Source of the DNA: Achromobacter xylosoxidans
GTDB taxonomy: Bacteria > Pseudomonadota > Gammaproteobacteria > Burkholderiales > Burkholderiaceae_B
Reading direction: 5' to 3'
DNA: 64,000 nucleotides
Assembly (NCBI RefSeq): GCF_001457475.1
Contig: NZ_LN831029.1
Span: 3,968,001-4,032,000, forward strand
This document shows, piece after piece, positions 37,259-45,765 of the stretch. Positions within the stretch are counted from its first letter, which is position 1; the number at the start of each line of letters is the position of its first letter. The notes under the pieces were generated by a model. That model ran no database searches and had not been told where the DNA came from. It saw only the letters and a program-made list of their open reading frames with translations. A program made the translations under genes and the position numbers.

Positions 37259-37807
37259 TTATCGGAAGCGCAGCGCGGCCAGCACCTGGTCGGCCAGGTC
37301 GTCGACGCTGGCGCGCGTGTCCAGCGTCAATACCGGACAGTGCAGCTGGCGGATCCATTCGCGGTGCCGCTCGGGGGTGCGGGTGCCCTCGGCGCCGGTG
37401 TCGTAGCCGGCCGCCCATTCCAGGAAACGCCGGCTCTTGTCGCCGATCGCGGGGTCAGTTGCCAGCGCCGCGCCGTAGCGCTCGGCCTCGCGCCGTTGCA
37501 GCCGCGCCATCCGCTCGGCCGCCGGCAGGCGCAGAAACACCGCCAACGTGAACTCGGGAATCAGGCCCTCGCCCCAGTTGTAGACCGAACCGCCGCTGAG
37601 CACCCAATCGTCGTGCCCTTGCAGCCGTTCGCGGATGCGGCGCCAACGTTCCTCCTTCGGATACTTGTCCGTGAAGGGCGGATCGGTCGGCAGCCAATAA
37701 TAGTCATCGGCTTCGAGATGGGGCACGCCCAGGCGCTGGCCGAGCGCGGCGCCCAGCGTGGTGGCGCCACAGCCGGAGGCGCCGAACAGATGTATGCGCG
37801 CAGCCAT
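37259..37807 (-). CDS. P-loop NTPase, adenylate-kinase-like (AAA family ATPase)
   Basis: The 182-residue protein starts with a P-loop, F-G-A-S-G-C-G-A-T-T-L, at residues 8-18, followed by the substrate-side motif H-L-E-A-D-D-Y-Y-W-L. A lid-like R-R-E-A-E-R-Y region is near residue 105. The layout resembles small nucleotide or shikimate kinases, but lacks the strict adenylate-kinase pattern. GGAGAG precedes the ATG. Substrate is unknown. It is divergent from cfa with a 453-bp spacer. Confidence 0.75.
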   Translation of the reverse strand: MAARIHLFGASGCGATTLGAALGQRLGVPHLEADDYYWLPTDPPFTDKYPKEERWRRIRERLQGHDDWVLSGGSVYNWGEGLIPEFTLAVFLRLPAAERMARLQRREAERYGAALATDPAIGDKSRRFLEWAAGYDTGAEGTRTPERHREWIRQLHCPVLTLDTRASVDDLADQVLAALRFR

Positions 37808-38260
37808 GGGACTCTCCTTGAAACGGACGCGACACGGCGGATCACGATCCGCCGACGACAGGCACGAATGCAGCCATTGCGGATGCCGCCGCCACGCAGG
37901 CGGGCAACGCCACCGTGGCGAACACCGGTGCAGGCGACCAGTGTAGCGGCGTTCGCCCGGCGCCCACGCCTGCATTGCATGGCGCGGGCCAACGACACCA
38001 TTGCCTCCATGGTCTTGTCATTGGGCCGCCCCTGTTGGTGGCAGGATGCGCCTGGGCCTTGCGCAGCAGCATACGTTGGTTAAGATTGGCGGGTCCCGGT
38101 TCGGCGACCGCGGTGTCACGGCGCTGACATCCCGCTGAAATTACGATTGCCTATCGAGCCGATTCAATCATTAAATTGGATTCCATCCGCCGGTCCGGGC
38201 GAGAGTTATGCGCTTCGAGCATTGCCAGATCAGTCAGTCCAGAATTGATATGGAGCCACT
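37808..38260. other. Intergenic region between the kinase-like gene and cfa
   Basis: This 453-bp region holds no credible gene on either strand. It includes a perfect hairpin GGCGGATC-AC-GATCCGCC at 37836-37853, 29-46 bp upstream of the kinase-like start. The right end is AT-richer near 38150-38190 and should hold the cfa promoter, but no clear -35/-10 pair was found. The cfa start has GGAG five bases upstream. Confidence 0.5.
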
Positions 38261-39439
38261 ATGCACCAAAGCAGTCCGACTACTCAGCTAACCCCCTCCC
38301 GCCCGGAGGCCGCCCCGCCGCCCGAACCGCCCAAGGTCCTGCAGGACCTGCTGGGCCGGGCCGACGTGCAGATCAACGGCTCGCGCCCCTGGGACATCCA
38401 GGTTCATGACAAACACATGTACGAGCGCGTCTTCGCCAGCTGGTCGCTGGGGCTGGGCGAATCCTACATGGACGGCGAATGGGACTGCGAGCAGCTCGAC
38501 GAACTGTTCACCCGCCTGCTGCGCGCCGACATGGGCTCGGCCGCGCTGGGCCTGGCGCGCGTCAAGCTGATCGCCGAACACCTGCGCCACAAGCTGTTCA
38601 ACCTGCAATCGCGCAGCCGCGCCTTCGAGGTCGGCGAACAGCACTACGACGCCGGCAACGACGTGTTCGAAGCCATGCTCGACAGCCGCATGATCTATTC
38701 CTGCGCCTTCTGGGAACAGGCCGACACGCTGGAAGCCGCGCAGGAAGCCAAGCTCGACATGATCTGCCGCAAGCTGCAGCTCAAGCCCGGCGAGACGCTG
38801 CTGGACATCGGCTGCGGCTGGGGCGGGCTGGCCAAATTCGCGGCCGAGCGCTATGGCGTCAAGGTCACCGGCGTCACCGTGTCCAAGGAACAGTTGGCGC
38901 TGGCGCAGGAGCGCGTGCGCGGCCTGCCGGTGGAACTGCTGCTGCAGGACTACCGCGACCTGCAGGGCAGCTTCGACAAGGTGGTGTCGGTCGGCATGTT
39001 CGAGCACGTCGGCCCCAAGAACTACGACACCTACTTCACCAATGTGCAACGGCTGATGGCGCCCGGCGGCATCTTCCTGCTGCACACCATCGGCATCGCC
39101 TCGACCAGCCAGAGCACCGATCCCTGGATCGACCGCTACGTCTTCCCCAACGGCAAGCTGCCCTCGGCGCGCGAGATCAGCACCGCGGTCGAAGGCCGCT
39201 TCATCATCGAGGACTGGCATAACTTCGGCGCCGACTACGATCGCACGCTGATGGCCTGGTGGGACAACTTCCAGCGCGCCTGGCCGCAATTGCAGGAACG
39301 CTACGGCACGCGCTTCTACCGCATGTGGCAGTACTACCTGATGTGTTGCGCGGGCTTCTTCCGCTCGCGCGAAGGGCAGCTGTGGCAGGTGATCCTGACG
39401 CATCCGCAGCGCCAGGAAATGTACCGCTCTCTGCGCTGA
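38261..39439 (+). CDS. cfa: Cyclopropane-fatty-acyl-phospholipid synthase
   Basis: The 392-residue enzyme methylates cis-unsaturated acyl chains of membrane phospholipids with S-adenosylmethionine. It has an N-terminal lipid-binding domain (Y-M-D-G-E-W-D-C near residue 70), the substrate motif Q-H-Y-D-A-G-N-D near 128, the SAM site L-D-I-G-C-G-W-G-G near 185, and Q-D-Y-R-D near 230. The catalytic region includes G-M-F-E-H-V-G near 247 and Y-V-F-P-N-G near 290. It is full length. The gene stands alone and is often stationary-phase regulated; no sigma-S promoter could be confirmed. Confidence 0.94.
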   Translation: MHQSSPTTQLTPSRPEAAPPPEPPKVLQDLLGRADVQINGSRPWDIQVHDKHMYERVFASWSLGLGESYMDGEWDCEQLDELFTRLLRADMGSAALGLARVKLIAEHLRHKLFNLQSRSRAFEVGEQHYDAGNDVFEAMLDSRMIYSCAFWEQADTLEAAQEAKLDMICRKLQLKPGETLLDIGCGWGGLAKFAAERYGVKVTGVTVSKEQLALAQERVRGLPVELLLQDYRDLQGSFDKVVSVGMFEHVGPKNYDTYFTNVQRLMAPGGIFLLHTIGIASTSQSTDPWIDRYVFPNGKLPSAREISTAVEGRFIIEDWHNFGADYDRTLMAWWDNFQRAWPQLQERYGTRFYRMWQYYLMCCAGFFRSREGQLWQVILTHPQRQEMYRSLR

Positions 39440-39453
39440 AGCGGACTCGGAAA

Positions 39454-39487
39454 GCGCCTTCCCGGGGGGCACCCCTCTGGAAGGCGC
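39454..39487. terminator. Possible hairpin terminator after cfa
   Basis: GCGCCTTCC and GGAAGGCGC are perfect 9-bp arms with a 16-base loop that can itself pair (GGGG with CCCC). No T-run follows. Confidence 0.45.
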
Positions 39488-39577
39488 CGCCCGGGCGCCA
39501 GGCGTGAAATGCCGGGCCTGGCCGCCCCCCCTCCAACGCGCCACGCCCGGATCGCCACGGACGCGTCCCGCTCCGCG

Positions 39578-41221
39578 TCACTCGACCAGCTCGGCCGCCC
39601 GCGCCTCGGCGCCGACGCGCACCGCATCCTCCAGGATCATCTGCGCCGCCCGCTCCGCGATCATGATGGTGGGCGAATTGGTGTTGCCCGAGGTGATCGT
39701 CGGCATGATCGACGCGTCGGCTACGCGCAGGCCTTGCAGACCATGCACGCGCAGGCGCGCATCCACCACCGCGCCGTCGTCGGCGCGGCGGCCCATGGCG
39801 CAGGTGCCGACCGGATGGAAGATGGTGGTGCCGATCTTGCCCGCCGCCTCGCGCAGCTCGGCCTCGCTCTGGTAGGCCGGGCCCGGCAGCCATTCCTCGG
39901 GCTGGTAACGCTGCAAGGCCGGCGCCGCGCTGATGCGCCGCACCAGGCGGATAGCGTCGGCCGCCACCTTCAGGTCCTGTTCTTCCTTCAGGTAGTTCGG
40001 CGTGATCGCGGGCGGCAGCGAACCGTCCGCGCCCTGCGCGTGCACGCTGCCGCGCGACACCGGCCGCAGGTTGCAGACGCTGGCCGTGAACGCATCGAAA
40101 CCATGCAGCGGCTCGCCGAACGCGCCCAGCGACAAGGGCTGCACATGGAACTCCAGGTTGGCGCGCGCCTGGCCCGGGTCGGACTTGGCGAACGCCCCCA
40201 GTTGCGACGGCGCCATGCTCATCGGCCCGCTGCGGTTCAGCAGGTATTCCAGCCCGATGCCGGCCTTGCCCCACCAGGTCGAGGCGACGCGGTTCAGCGT
40301 CTTGACCCCGCGCACTTTCAGGATGACGCGCAGCTGCAAATGGTCCTGCAGGTTCTCGCCCACGCCGGGCAAGGCGTGGCGCAGCGCAATGCCGCTTTCG
40401 CGCAGGCGCGCCGGCTCGCCGATTCCCGACAGTTCCAGCAGTTGCGGCGTATTGACGGCGCCCGCCGCCAGCACCACCTCGCGCGCCGCGCGCACGCTGG
40501 CGGACTGTCCGTCGCGGCGCACCTGCACGCCGACGCAGCGCGTGCCTTCGAACAGCAGGCGCTCGGCATGCGCGCCCGTCATCACCTGCAGATTGGGCCG
40601 CTCGCGCACCGGCCGCAGGAACGCCTTGGCGGTGTTCCAGCGCCAGCCTCGGCGCTGGTTCACGTCGAAATAGCCGACGCCGAAGTTGTCGCCCCGGTTG
40701 AAGTCCGCCACGCGCGGAATGCCTTCCTGTTCCGCCGCGCTGGCGAAGGCGTCGAGGATGTCCCAGCGCAGCCGCTGCGCCTCGACCCGCCATTCGCCGC
40801 CGGCGCCATGGAATTCATCGGCCCCGCGATAATGGTCTTCGCTGCGCTTGAACACCGGCAGCACCTGGTCCCAGCGCCAGGACGGATCGCCGGCGATCTC
40901 GGCCCATTGGTCGTAGTCCTGGCGCTGCCCGCGCATGTAGATCATGCCGTTGATCGACGAGCAGCCGCCCAGCACCCGGCCGCGCGGATAGATCAGCGAC
41001 CGCCCGCCCAGCCCCGGCTCGGCGCCGGTGCGGTACATCCAGTCGGTGCGGGGATTGCCGATGCAATACAGGTAGCCGACCGGAATGTGGATCCAGTGGT
41101 AGTTGTCGCGTCCGCCCGCCTCCAGCAGCAGCACGCGCACCGCCGGGTCGCGGCTCAGGCGGTTGGCCAGCACGCAGCCGGCCGACCCCGCGCCCACGAT
41201 GATGTAGTCGTATGTCTCCAT
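39578..41221 (-). CDS. GMC-family FAD oxidoreductase (choline-dehydrogenase-like)
   Basis: The 547-residue flavoenzyme has the FAD motif V-G-A-G-S-A-G-C-V-L near residue 9, the GMC signatures G-G-C-S-S-I-N-G-M-I-Y-M-R-G near 85 and G-A-V-N-T-P-Q-L-L-E-L-S-G-I-G near 255. The late H-P-V-G-T-C-A-M-G holds the active-site His. It oxidises an alcohol, but true choline dehydrogenase cannot be told from other GMC enzymes here. The ATG at 41221 has an AAGAAG site upstream; a TTG eight codons further up is less likely. A LysR gene is divergent from it, its likely regulator. A second GMC gene is at 60578. Confidence 0.9.
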   Translation of the reverse strand: METYDYIIVGAGSAGCVLANRLSRDPAVRVLLLEAGGRDNYHWIHIPVGYLYCIGNPRTDWMYRTGAEPGLGGRSLIYPRGRVLGGCSSINGMIYMRGQRQDYDQWAEIAGDPSWRWDQVLPVFKRSEDHYRGADEFHGAGGEWRVEAQRLRWDILDAFASAAEQEGIPRVADFNRGDNFGVGYFDVNQRRGWRWNTAKAFLRPVRERPNLQVMTGAHAERLLFEGTRCVGVQVRRDGQSASVRAAREVVLAAGAVNTPQLLELSGIGEPARLRESGIALRHALPGVGENLQDHLQLRVILKVRGVKTLNRVASTWWGKAGIGLEYLLNRSGPMSMAPSQLGAFAKSDPGQARANLEFHVQPLSLGAFGEPLHGFDAFTASVCNLRPVSRGSVHAQGADGSLPPAITPNYLKEEQDLKVAADAIRLVRRISAAPALQRYQPEEWLPGPAYQSEAELREAAGKIGTTIFHPVGTCAMGRRADDGAVVDARLRVHGLQGLRVADASIMPTITSGNTNSPTIMIAERAAQMILEDAVRVGAEARAAELVE

Positions 41222-41297
41222 TGCGCTTCTTCTTTTGAGTCTCAAGGGGCTGTGCCACTGTCGCGCAGCCGGCCGCCCCTGTCCAATGAATTGTTGA

Positions 41298-41307
41298 AAA
41301 GCGCTTT
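41298..41307. promoter_or_regulatory. Short palindrome in the GMC/LysR intergenic region
   Basis: AAAGCGCTTT is a perfect 10-bp palindrome between the divergent GMC and LysR starts. It is short, so support is limited to its position in an AT-rich patch. Confidence 0.3.
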
Positions 41308-41352
41308 ATAAGGCTCTTTAATAATGGGTATCGCCCTGCCGGGACCGGAACC

Positions 41353-42240
41353 ATGGACCTCAAGCACATCCGCACCTTCGCCGCCGTGGCGCGCGTCGGC
41401 AACCTGACGCGCGCGGCCGAACACCTGCACCTGACGCAGCCGGCGCTCAGCCTGCAACTCAAGAGCTTCCAGGAAGCCCTGGACCTGCCGCTGTTCACCC
41501 GCACCGCCCAGGGCCTGGCGCCCAACGCCGATGGACGCGCCCTGCTGCCCTCGGCCCAGCGCGTGCTGGACGCGCTCGAGGACTTCGAGCGCGCCATCGG
41601 CGCGCTGCGCACCACGGTGCAGGGCGAGCTGCGCCTGGGCACCATCCTGGATCCGGAATTCCTGCGGCTGGGCGCCACGCTGCAATACCTGGTGCAGCAC
41701 TATCCCAAGATCCGCCCCACCCTGCGCCACGGCATGTCCGGCTCGGTCGGCCGCCAGGTGCGCGCGGGCGAACTGGACGTCGGCTTCTTCCTCGGCCCGC
41801 GCGACGCGGCCCGTGGCCAGCCGGCGCTGCACGCCCTGCCGCTGGCAGGCTTTTCCTACTACGTGGTGGCGCCCAAGGGCTGGGGGCCGCAACTGGCCGG
41901 GCGCGACTGGCGCGACATCGCCGCGCTGCCCTGGATATGGACGCCGCCCGACTCGGTCCACCATCGCCTGCTCGCCGCGAAATTCGCCGAACTGGGCGTC
42001 ACGCCCAACACCGTTGCCGAGGTCGACCAGGAGGCCTCGATGCTGGACCTGGTGCGTTCCGGCGTCGGGCTGACCCTGGCGCGCGACTCGATCGCGCTGC
42101 GCGAATCGCAGGCCCACGGCCTGGCGCTGGCGCCGGACCTGTCGATCCAGGCCGAACTGGCCTTCATCACGCTCGCGGCGCGGCGCGAGGAGCCGCTGGT
42201 GATGGCCGCGTTCGATGCGGTGCGGGCCGCGTTTGCGTAG
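41353..42240 (+). CDS. LysR-family transcriptional regulator
   Basis: The 295-residue regulator begins M-D-L-K-H-I-R-T-F and has the LysR HTH (N-L-T-R-A-A-E-H-L-H-L-T-Q-P-A-L-S) near residues 18-34, then an effector domain from G-E-L-R-L-G-T near 88. The G-V-G-L-T-L-A-R block near 238 is typical of ligand-site strands. It is transcribed divergently from the GMC oxidoreductase, the most likely target. The effector is unknown. Confidence 0.9.
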   Translation: MDLKHIRTFAAVARVGNLTRAAEHLHLTQPALSLQLKSFQEALDLPLFTRTAQGLAPNADGRALLPSAQRVLDALEDFERAIGALRTTVQGELRLGTILDPEFLRLGATLQYLVQHYPKIRPTLRHGMSGSVGRQVRAGELDVGFFLGPRDAARGQPALHALPLAGFSYYVVAPKGWGPQLAGRDWRDIAALPWIWTPPDSVHHRLLAAKFAELGVTPNTVAEVDQEASMLDLVRSGVGLTLARDSIALRESQAHGLALAPDLSIQAELAFITLAARREEPLVMAAFDAVRAAFA

Positions 42241-42354
42241 GCCAGGCGGATGCGCGCCAGCCCGGCCCACGCCACGCGCGCCACTCGGGTATGCTCGCTT
42301 TCAAATTCTTGCCGGCCACGCCGGCGCCGCCCCCCCTTGACCGGAGACCTGCGT

Positions 42355-43278
42355 ATGCGTTGGCGCGTGCTTGCCTGTAGCCTGGCCCTCACCCTGGCCT
42401 GCGCCGCGCCGCCGGTGTTCGCGGCCGCCCCCGCCAATCAGGCCGAGTGGACTCAGGCCGTGCAGCGGCGCATGATCAGCAGCTTCAAGTTTCCGCCGGA
42501 AGCCCGGCGCCTGAGCGGCCCGATCAGCCTGTCGCTGAAGATCATCGTGCGGCGCGACGGCAGCATCGCCGATGTCAGCGTCGATCGCTCCTCCGGCGAC
42601 GCGGCGGTCGACCGCGCCGCCACCGGGATGGTGCAACGCGCCGGGCCGCTGCCCGCCTTTTCCGCCGACATGACGGGCGAAAAGACCGCGCTGAGCCTGC
42701 CGCTGCGGTTCCAGCAAGAGGAAGACGAGCCGGCGGGCGATCGCGCGGACGACCGCGGGCCGCCCGCCGACATTGCGCCGCGCCGCTACTCCGACGCCGC
42801 CAGCGGACTGACCGTCACCGTGCCGTCGCCCTTGCGGGTCGGCCCCGCGCCGGCGCGCGGCCGCTTCGACGCCCTGATCGAGATCTCCAGCCCCGACGGC
42901 TTTCCGCCCCGGGCGCAGGATGCCAAATACCTGTGCCGCGTCGGCTTCGTGGCCGCCCGGCCCTTGGCCCGGGGCGCCAAGGCGCCCGCCGCGCCGACCT
43001 GGCAGGCCCAGCTCAAGGCCGCCGAACGCCGCCAGCGCCAGCGACGCGCGAGCATCGAGCTGTACGACCACTACACGCTGGCCGGCAGCGCCGGCATCGA
43101 CTACGTGGCGGCGCCCGGCGCCGGTCCCGGCCACGCCGACACGCTGGAGTACTACGCCGAGCTGCCGCTGCCGCAGGGCCGCGTCCGCATGGCCTGCGCC
43201 ACCCAGCGCGGCGCGATGCCGGCCGCCGTGACGATGTTCAGGCAGGTGCGCGACGGCATCCGGATCGCGCCGCGCTGA
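42355..43278 (+). CDS. Periplasmic protein with N-terminal TonB-C domain
   Basis: The 307-residue product has a Sec signal peptide (cleavage near V-F-A-A). From about residue 30 to 105 it has a TonB C-terminal-type domain: W-T-Q-A-V, F-K-F-P-P-E-A-R-R-L-S-G, V-R-R-D-G-S-I-A-D-V-S-V-D-R-S-S-G, and A-V-D-R-A-A. The last 190 residues are not recognised and include two Cys (Y-L-C-R, M-A-C-A). It lacks the membrane helix, proline linker and C-terminal placement of real TonB. Start ATG has CCGGAG upstream. No ExbB or ExbD genes are adjacent. It lies between two LysR genes, one convergent. Function is unknown. Confidence 0.75.
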   Translation: MRWRVLACSLALTLACAAPPVFAAAPANQAEWTQAVQRRMISSFKFPPEARRLSGPISLSLKIIVRRDGSIADVSVDRSSGDAAVDRAATGMVQRAGPLPAFSADMTGEKTALSLPLRFQQEEDEPAGDRADDRGPPADIAPRRYSDAASGLTVTVPSPLRVGPAPARGRFDALIEISSPDGFPPRAQDAKYLCRVGFVAARPLARGAKAPAAPTWQAQLKAAERRQRQRRASIELYDHYTLAGSAGIDYVAAPGAGPGHADTLEYYAELPLPQGRVRMACATQRGAMPAAVTMFRQVRDGIRIAPR

Positions 43279-43300
43279 TACCCCCAGCCGGCCGCGCGCG

Positions 43301-44278
43301 TCAAAGCGGCGGCAGGTTGTCGGACGCCAGCCGCTCGGCCATGGTGAACCCATCGATATAGTCGCGAAAGTGCGTCAGGAAGGCTTTTTCGGCGGGGCTG
43401 CGCGGCGCATCGCGATGCCACAGCAGGTGCAGGTCGACCGAACACACCCCTTCGCCGGGCGGCAGACGCCACAGCCGGCCCTCGGCCAGGTCGCGCCGCA
43501 CGCTGTGCTCGGGCAGGCAACCGATGCCGAAACCCGCGATGAGCAGACGCTTGACCTCGTCATGCTGCGTCGACGTCGCCACCACCCGCCCTGAAAAACC
43601 GCGCTGGTCGCGAAAGATCGTCAGCGGCGACAGGCTGTCGCCCAGCGCATCGCTGGCGAAAGACACGAAGTTCTCGCCCATCAGGTCCTCGATGCGCAGG
43701 TCCTGCCGGCCGAACAGCGCGTGATTGCGGCCGCAGAACAAGGCATAGCGCTGGTGCAGGAACACCTTGTTCTCCAGGCGCTTGGGCATCTGCCGGCACA
43801 GCGCGATGCCCGCCGTGCCCACGCGCTGCTGCATCAGCGTGACGATCTCGCTGCTGGGCAGCACGTCCAACTGCACCTCGATGCGCGGATAGGCGGCGTG
43901 GAACGCGGCCCAGAAATTGTCATAGACCTGGGAATGGATGCGGCTGGCCACCAGCAGGTGGATGCGGCCGCTCGCCTCCACCTCGGTCTGCGACACGTCG
44001 GTCAGCAACTGCGCCACGTTGCCGTAGATGGCCTCGGCCGCGCGGCGCACCTCCTCGCCGGCGTTGGTGACCGTGAACGCCTGGTTGTGCCGCTCGACCA
44101 GGCGCCGGTCCAGCTGCTCCTCGAGCCGCTTGAGCGCCTGGCTGACGGCCGATTGCGTCAGGTGCAGCTTGGCGGCCGCGCCGCTGATGCTGCGCTCCTG
44201 CACGATGACCAGGAAGGTGCGCAGCAGGTTCCAGTCCAGGCGGTCGCCGCTGCGGGGATCGGGGTGGGTCTGCTTCAT
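43301..44278 (-). CDS. LysR-family transcriptional regulator
   Basis: The 325-residue regulator has a 15-residue N-terminal leader, then D-W-N-L-L-R-T-F and the HTH (S-I-S-G-A-A-A-K-L-H-L-T-Q-S-A-V-S-Q-A-L) near residues 30-50. The effector domain follows and has a G-F-G-I-G-C-L-P block near 270. It is divergent from the MHS transporter/deacylase operon and probably controls it. A near-perfect AT-rich dyad lies between the two. The effector is unknown. Confidence 0.9.
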   Translation of the reverse strand: MKQTHPDPRSGDRLDWNLLRTFLVIVQERSISGAAAKLHLTQSAVSQALKRLEEQLDRRLVERHNQAFTVTNAGEEVRRAAEAIYGNVAQLLTDVSQTEVEASGRIHLLVASRIHSQVYDNFWAAFHAAYPRIEVQLDVLPSSEIVTLMQQRVGTAGIALCRQMPKRLENKVFLHQRYALFCGRNHALFGRQDLRIEDLMGENFVSFASDALGDSLSPLTIFRDQRGFSGRVVATSTQHDEVKRLLIAGFGIGCLPEHSVRRDLAEGRLWRLPPGEGVCSVDLHLLWHRDAPRSPAEKAFLTHFRDYIDGFTMAERLASDNLPPL

Positions 44279-44309
44279 CGATGGCGGGCGTGCTAAATCA
44301 AAACATCAA

Positions 44310-44326
44310 TTTTACTTAAGTGAAAA
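44310..44326. promoter_or_regulatory. Candidate operator dyad between LysR and MHS transporter
   Basis: TTTTACTTAAGTGAAAA centres on the palindrome ACTTAAGT (44314-44321) with one mismatch in the outer arms. It lies in a markedly AT-rich patch 32 bp upstream of the LysR start and 84 bp upstream of the transporter start. Confidence 0.5.
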
Positions 44327-44410
44327 ATTAAAAATCATAAATTGACGTTATATCGAGGCGGGAGCGATAAACACGCCTTCGAACAACGACAACACCCCAA
44401 GAGGAAACCC

Positions 44411-45736
44411 ATGACCGCTCCCGCCCATGCTCCGGCGGCGCGCCAGCCCGTGCGCGCCGCGACCGCCGCCTTCGTCGGCACCACCATCGAGTGGTATGAC
44501 TTCTACATCTACGCCACCGCCGCCGCCCTGGTGTTCGGCAAGGTCTTCTTCCCCACGGCCGACCCGTTCATCAGCACCATGGCCTCGTTCGGCACCTTTG
44601 CGGCCGGCTTCCTGGCGCGTCCGCTGGGCGGCGTCATCTTCGGCCACCTGGGCGACCGTGTCGGCCGCAAGAAGGCGCTGATGGCCACCCTGGTCATCAT
44701 GGGCCTGGCCACGGTCGGCATCGGCCTGCTGCCCAGCTACGCCAGCGCCGGCTTGTGGGCCCCCGCCCTGTTGCTGCTGCTGCGCCTGGCGCAAGGCCTG
44801 GCGGTCGGCGGCGAATGGGGCGGCGCGGTGCTGATGGCGGGCGAACACGCCTCGCAGCGGCGCCGCACCTTCGCCGCCTCGTTCGCGCAGCTGGGCAGCC
44901 CGGCCGGCCTGATCCTGTCGCTGCTCGCGTTCCGCCTGCTGACCGCGCTGGACGAAGCCGATTTCGTCAGCTGGGGCTGGCGCGTCCCGTTCCTGATCAG
45001 CGCGGTATTGCTGCTGGTCGGCTACTTCATCCGCGTCGGCGTCAATGAATCGCCCGACTTCGCCCAGGTGCTCGAACGCCAGGAACGCGCCGAGGTCCCG
45101 GCCAAGGAAGTGCTGCGCACCGCCTGGCGCACCGTGCTGTTGTGCATGGGCGTGTGCACCGTGGCCATCGGCGGCATCTATTTCACCAACACCTTCATGC
45201 TGTCCTACACCACGCAGACGATGGGCCTGGACCGCAAGCTGATCCTGGACTGCCTGTTCGCGGTCGCCATCATCCAGTTCTTCGTGCAGCCGCTGGCGGC
45301 GTGGCTGGCCGACATCCTCGGTCCGACCCGCGTGCTCATCACGGCCGCGGTCTGTTCGGTGCTGGCGCCCTACCCGATGTTCATGCTCGTCACGCAGGGC
45401 ACGTCCTACAGCATCGTCGGCGGCATCGCCATCGTGCTGGTCTTCATGGCCGCGATCTACTCGGCGATGGCCGGCTACATCAGCGCGGCGTTTCCTGCGC
45501 ACGTGCGCTATTCCGGCATCTCTCTTTCGTACCAGCTCTGCGGCGCGGTCGCCGGCGGCATGACACCGCTGATCGGCACCTGGCTGACCTACCACTATCC
45601 CGGCCAATGGCTGCCGCTGGCGATCTTCTACTCGACCCTGTCGGCGATCACGCTGGTGTCGATCTGGGCCCTGGCCGGCCACAAGCGCCGGCTGGCGCTG
45701 GACACGCCCCGCGCCGCGCACGCGCCGGCCGCCTGA
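44411..45736 (+). CDS. MFS transporter, metabolite:H+ symporter (MHS) type
   Basis: The 441-residue protein has 12 predicted membrane helices and the MHS signatures G-T-T-I-E-W-Y-D-F-Y-I-Y near residue 24, R-P-L-G-G-V-I-F-G-H-L-G-D-R-V-G-R-K near 75-92, and R-L-A-Q-G-L-A-V-G-G-E-W-G-G near 128. This group includes KgtP, ShiA, ProP and CitH and imports organic acids or betaines with protons. GAGGAA lies four bases before the ATG. The M20 enzyme gene follows 29 bp downstream, so the two form an operon. Confidence 0.92.
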   Translation: MTAPAHAPAARQPVRAATAAFVGTTIEWYDFYIYATAAALVFGKVFFPTADPFISTMASFGTFAAGFLARPLGGVIFGHLGDRVGRKKALMATLVIMGLATVGIGLLPSYASAGLWAPALLLLLRLAQGLAVGGEWGGAVLMAGEHASQRRRTFAASFAQLGSPAGLILSLLAFRLLTALDEADFVSWGWRVPFLISAVLLLVGYFIRVGVNESPDFAQVLERQERAEVPAKEVLRTAWRTVLLCMGVCTVAIGGIYFTNTFMLSYTTQTMGLDRKLILDCLFAVAIIQFFVQPLAAWLADILGPTRVLITAAVCSVLAPYPMFMLVTQGTSYSIVGGIAIVLVFMAAIYSAMAGYISAAFPAHVRYSGISLSYQLCGAVAGGMTPLIGTWLTYHYPGQWLPLAIFYSTLSAITLVSIWALAGHKRRLALDTPRAAHAPAA

Positions 45737-45765
45737 ACCTGAATCCGCCTCCCCAAGGAAACACG

